Part shown: piece by piece, positions 63,527 to 64,000 of the stretch
Numbering within the stretch: the stretch's first letter is position 1
Layout of the letters: every line of letters begins with the position of its first letter
DNA from: Mucilaginibacter sp. PAMC 26640
GTDB lineage: Bacteria; Bacteroidota; Bacteroidia; Sphingobacteriales; Sphingobacteriaceae
Assembly: GCA_001596135.1 (NCBI GenBank)
Contig: CP014773.1
Span: 4,092,001-4,156,000, forward strand
DNA: 64,000 bases
Direction: 5' to 3'
Position numbers and translations under genes: made by a program
The notes under the pieces: generated by a model
What the model was told of the DNA's origin: nothing
What the model saw: the letters and a program-made list of their open reading frames with translations, nothing else
The model's database searches: none

Positions 63527-64000
63527 TTAGTTTACGGCGTTCTTTTTGTATTCAATTAAACGGATGCGGTAGCGTAGTGTTGCGATCCAAACGGCGATTA
63601 ACGCCCAGGCAATAAAGGCCGGATAAAGCACTATACGCATATTGTTATCCATATCGAGCCTACCAAAGGCAGGGTTCCCACCGTTGCCGGGGTGCAGCGA
63701 ATCGGTTAAACGTGGCAGTACCATAATCAGCACCACCATGATTGGGAAAGCGAAAATATTGTAAATGGCAGAGATCTTTGCGCGCTTTTGCTCCTCATCT
63801 ATAGAATTACGAAGTACACTGTAGGCGCAGTAGAGCAAAAAGGCAATAGCAGCGCTGTTTTGTTTTGGGTCGTTACTCCAATATTCACCCCAGGTATATT
63901 TGGCCCAAAGCATACCTGTTATCAGGCCAAGCGCAAAAAAGAAAAGGCCCGTATTGGCACATTCAACAGCTATCAGATCATCTTCCTCTTTGCCGGATTT
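63527..64000 (-). CDS. ccmC: CcmC heme-handling protein, partial (start outside window)
   Basis: The frame is open from the window's right edge to the TAA at 63527-63529; an ATG at 63913 is internal. The WWD-type motif TGMLWAKYTWGEYWSNDPKQN marks the CcmC heme transporter; the rest holds three hydrophobic helices ending in RLIEYKKNAVN. CcmC loads heme onto CcmE. It is followed by the CcmD-like gene at 1 base, and ccmE/ccmF come after gdhA. Confidence 0.92.
   Translation of the reverse strand, partial: KSGKEEDDLIAVECANTGLFFFALGLITGMLWAKYTWGEYWSNDPKQNSAAIAFLLYCAYSVLRNSIDEEQKRAKISAIYNIFAFPIMVVLIMVLPRLTDSLHPGNGGNPAFGRLDMDNNMRIVLYPAFIAWALIAVWIATLRYRIRLIEYKKNAVN

Noticed and set aside
1-64000. CRISPR array, tRNA, rRNA or prophage
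   Set aside because: No evenly spaced repeats, no tRNA cloverleaf-like blocks, no rRNA and no phage structural or integrase genes were recognised.

Overview
The window looks like chromosomal DNA of a Bacteroidota bacterium of the Sphingobacteriaceae type (Mucilaginibacter/Pedobacter-like). Signs of this are a SusC/SusD pair with a FecI/FecR-type sigma/anti-sigma pair, -7 boxes of the TAnnTTTG form (for example TATCTTTG before the SRP RNA and queG), many secreted lipoproteins, an ACR3-type arsenic operon with a DUF6428 gene, and a cytochrome c maturation cluster with a CXXXY-type CcmE. The genus is an inference. No rRNA, tRNA, CRISPR array or intact transposase gene was seen.

Layout. 1-6.9 kb: the 3' end of an M1 peptidase gene, rplU-rpmA, a four-helix-bundle gene between inverted repeats, a dicarboxylate symporter, and an ECF sigma gene overlapping a membrane-protein gene. 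6.9-15.5 kb: sulfotransferase plus APS kinase, dinB with a divergent LigT-like gene, the SRP RNA, an M13 peptidase, a cold-shock protein and topB. 15.5-25.7 kb: a structured intergenic block, pgpH, an SPFH/unknown/Arc-like trio, thiolase, a POT transporter, a polyprenyl-phosphate mannosyltransferase and ruvB. 25.8-40.7 kb: an ECF sigma gene, an arsenic-resistance operon (arsR, DUF6428, arsN2, arsC, ACR3), then fecR, susC, susD, a GH92 alpha-mannosidase, a secreted Gfo/Idh/MocA protein and a polysaccharide deacetylase. The sigma gene and fecR would normally be neighbours, so the arsenic operon appears to have been inserted into a mannan/glycan-utilisation locus.

40.7-51.6 kb: small lipoproteins, a DoxX-like relic, queG, a DnaQ-like exonuclease, two tandem DUF3857/transglutaminase-like proteins (the first without catalytic Cys and His), a 40-residue membrane protein, an NlpC/P60 lipoprotein and mutS. 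51.6-54.4 kb: an AT-rich accessory patch on the minus strand in which three small secreted-protein genes are each broken by frameshifts around one intact gene. 54.4-64 kb: an M1-like peptidase, a Na+/H+ antiporter, ccmF, ccmE, a GC-rich repeat-like element, an NmrA-like gene, glutamate dehydrogenase, a CcmD-like protein and the start-truncated ccmC.

The most unusual points are the arsenic operon splitting a sigma/anti-sigma pair, the decaying gene patch with two probable paralogs, the paired ArsR operator candidates, the degenerate LigT-like protein sharing a palindromic intergenic region with dinB, the pseudo-transglutaminase/transglutaminase pair and the CXXXY CcmE. I did not find a convincing wholly new defence or biosynthetic system.
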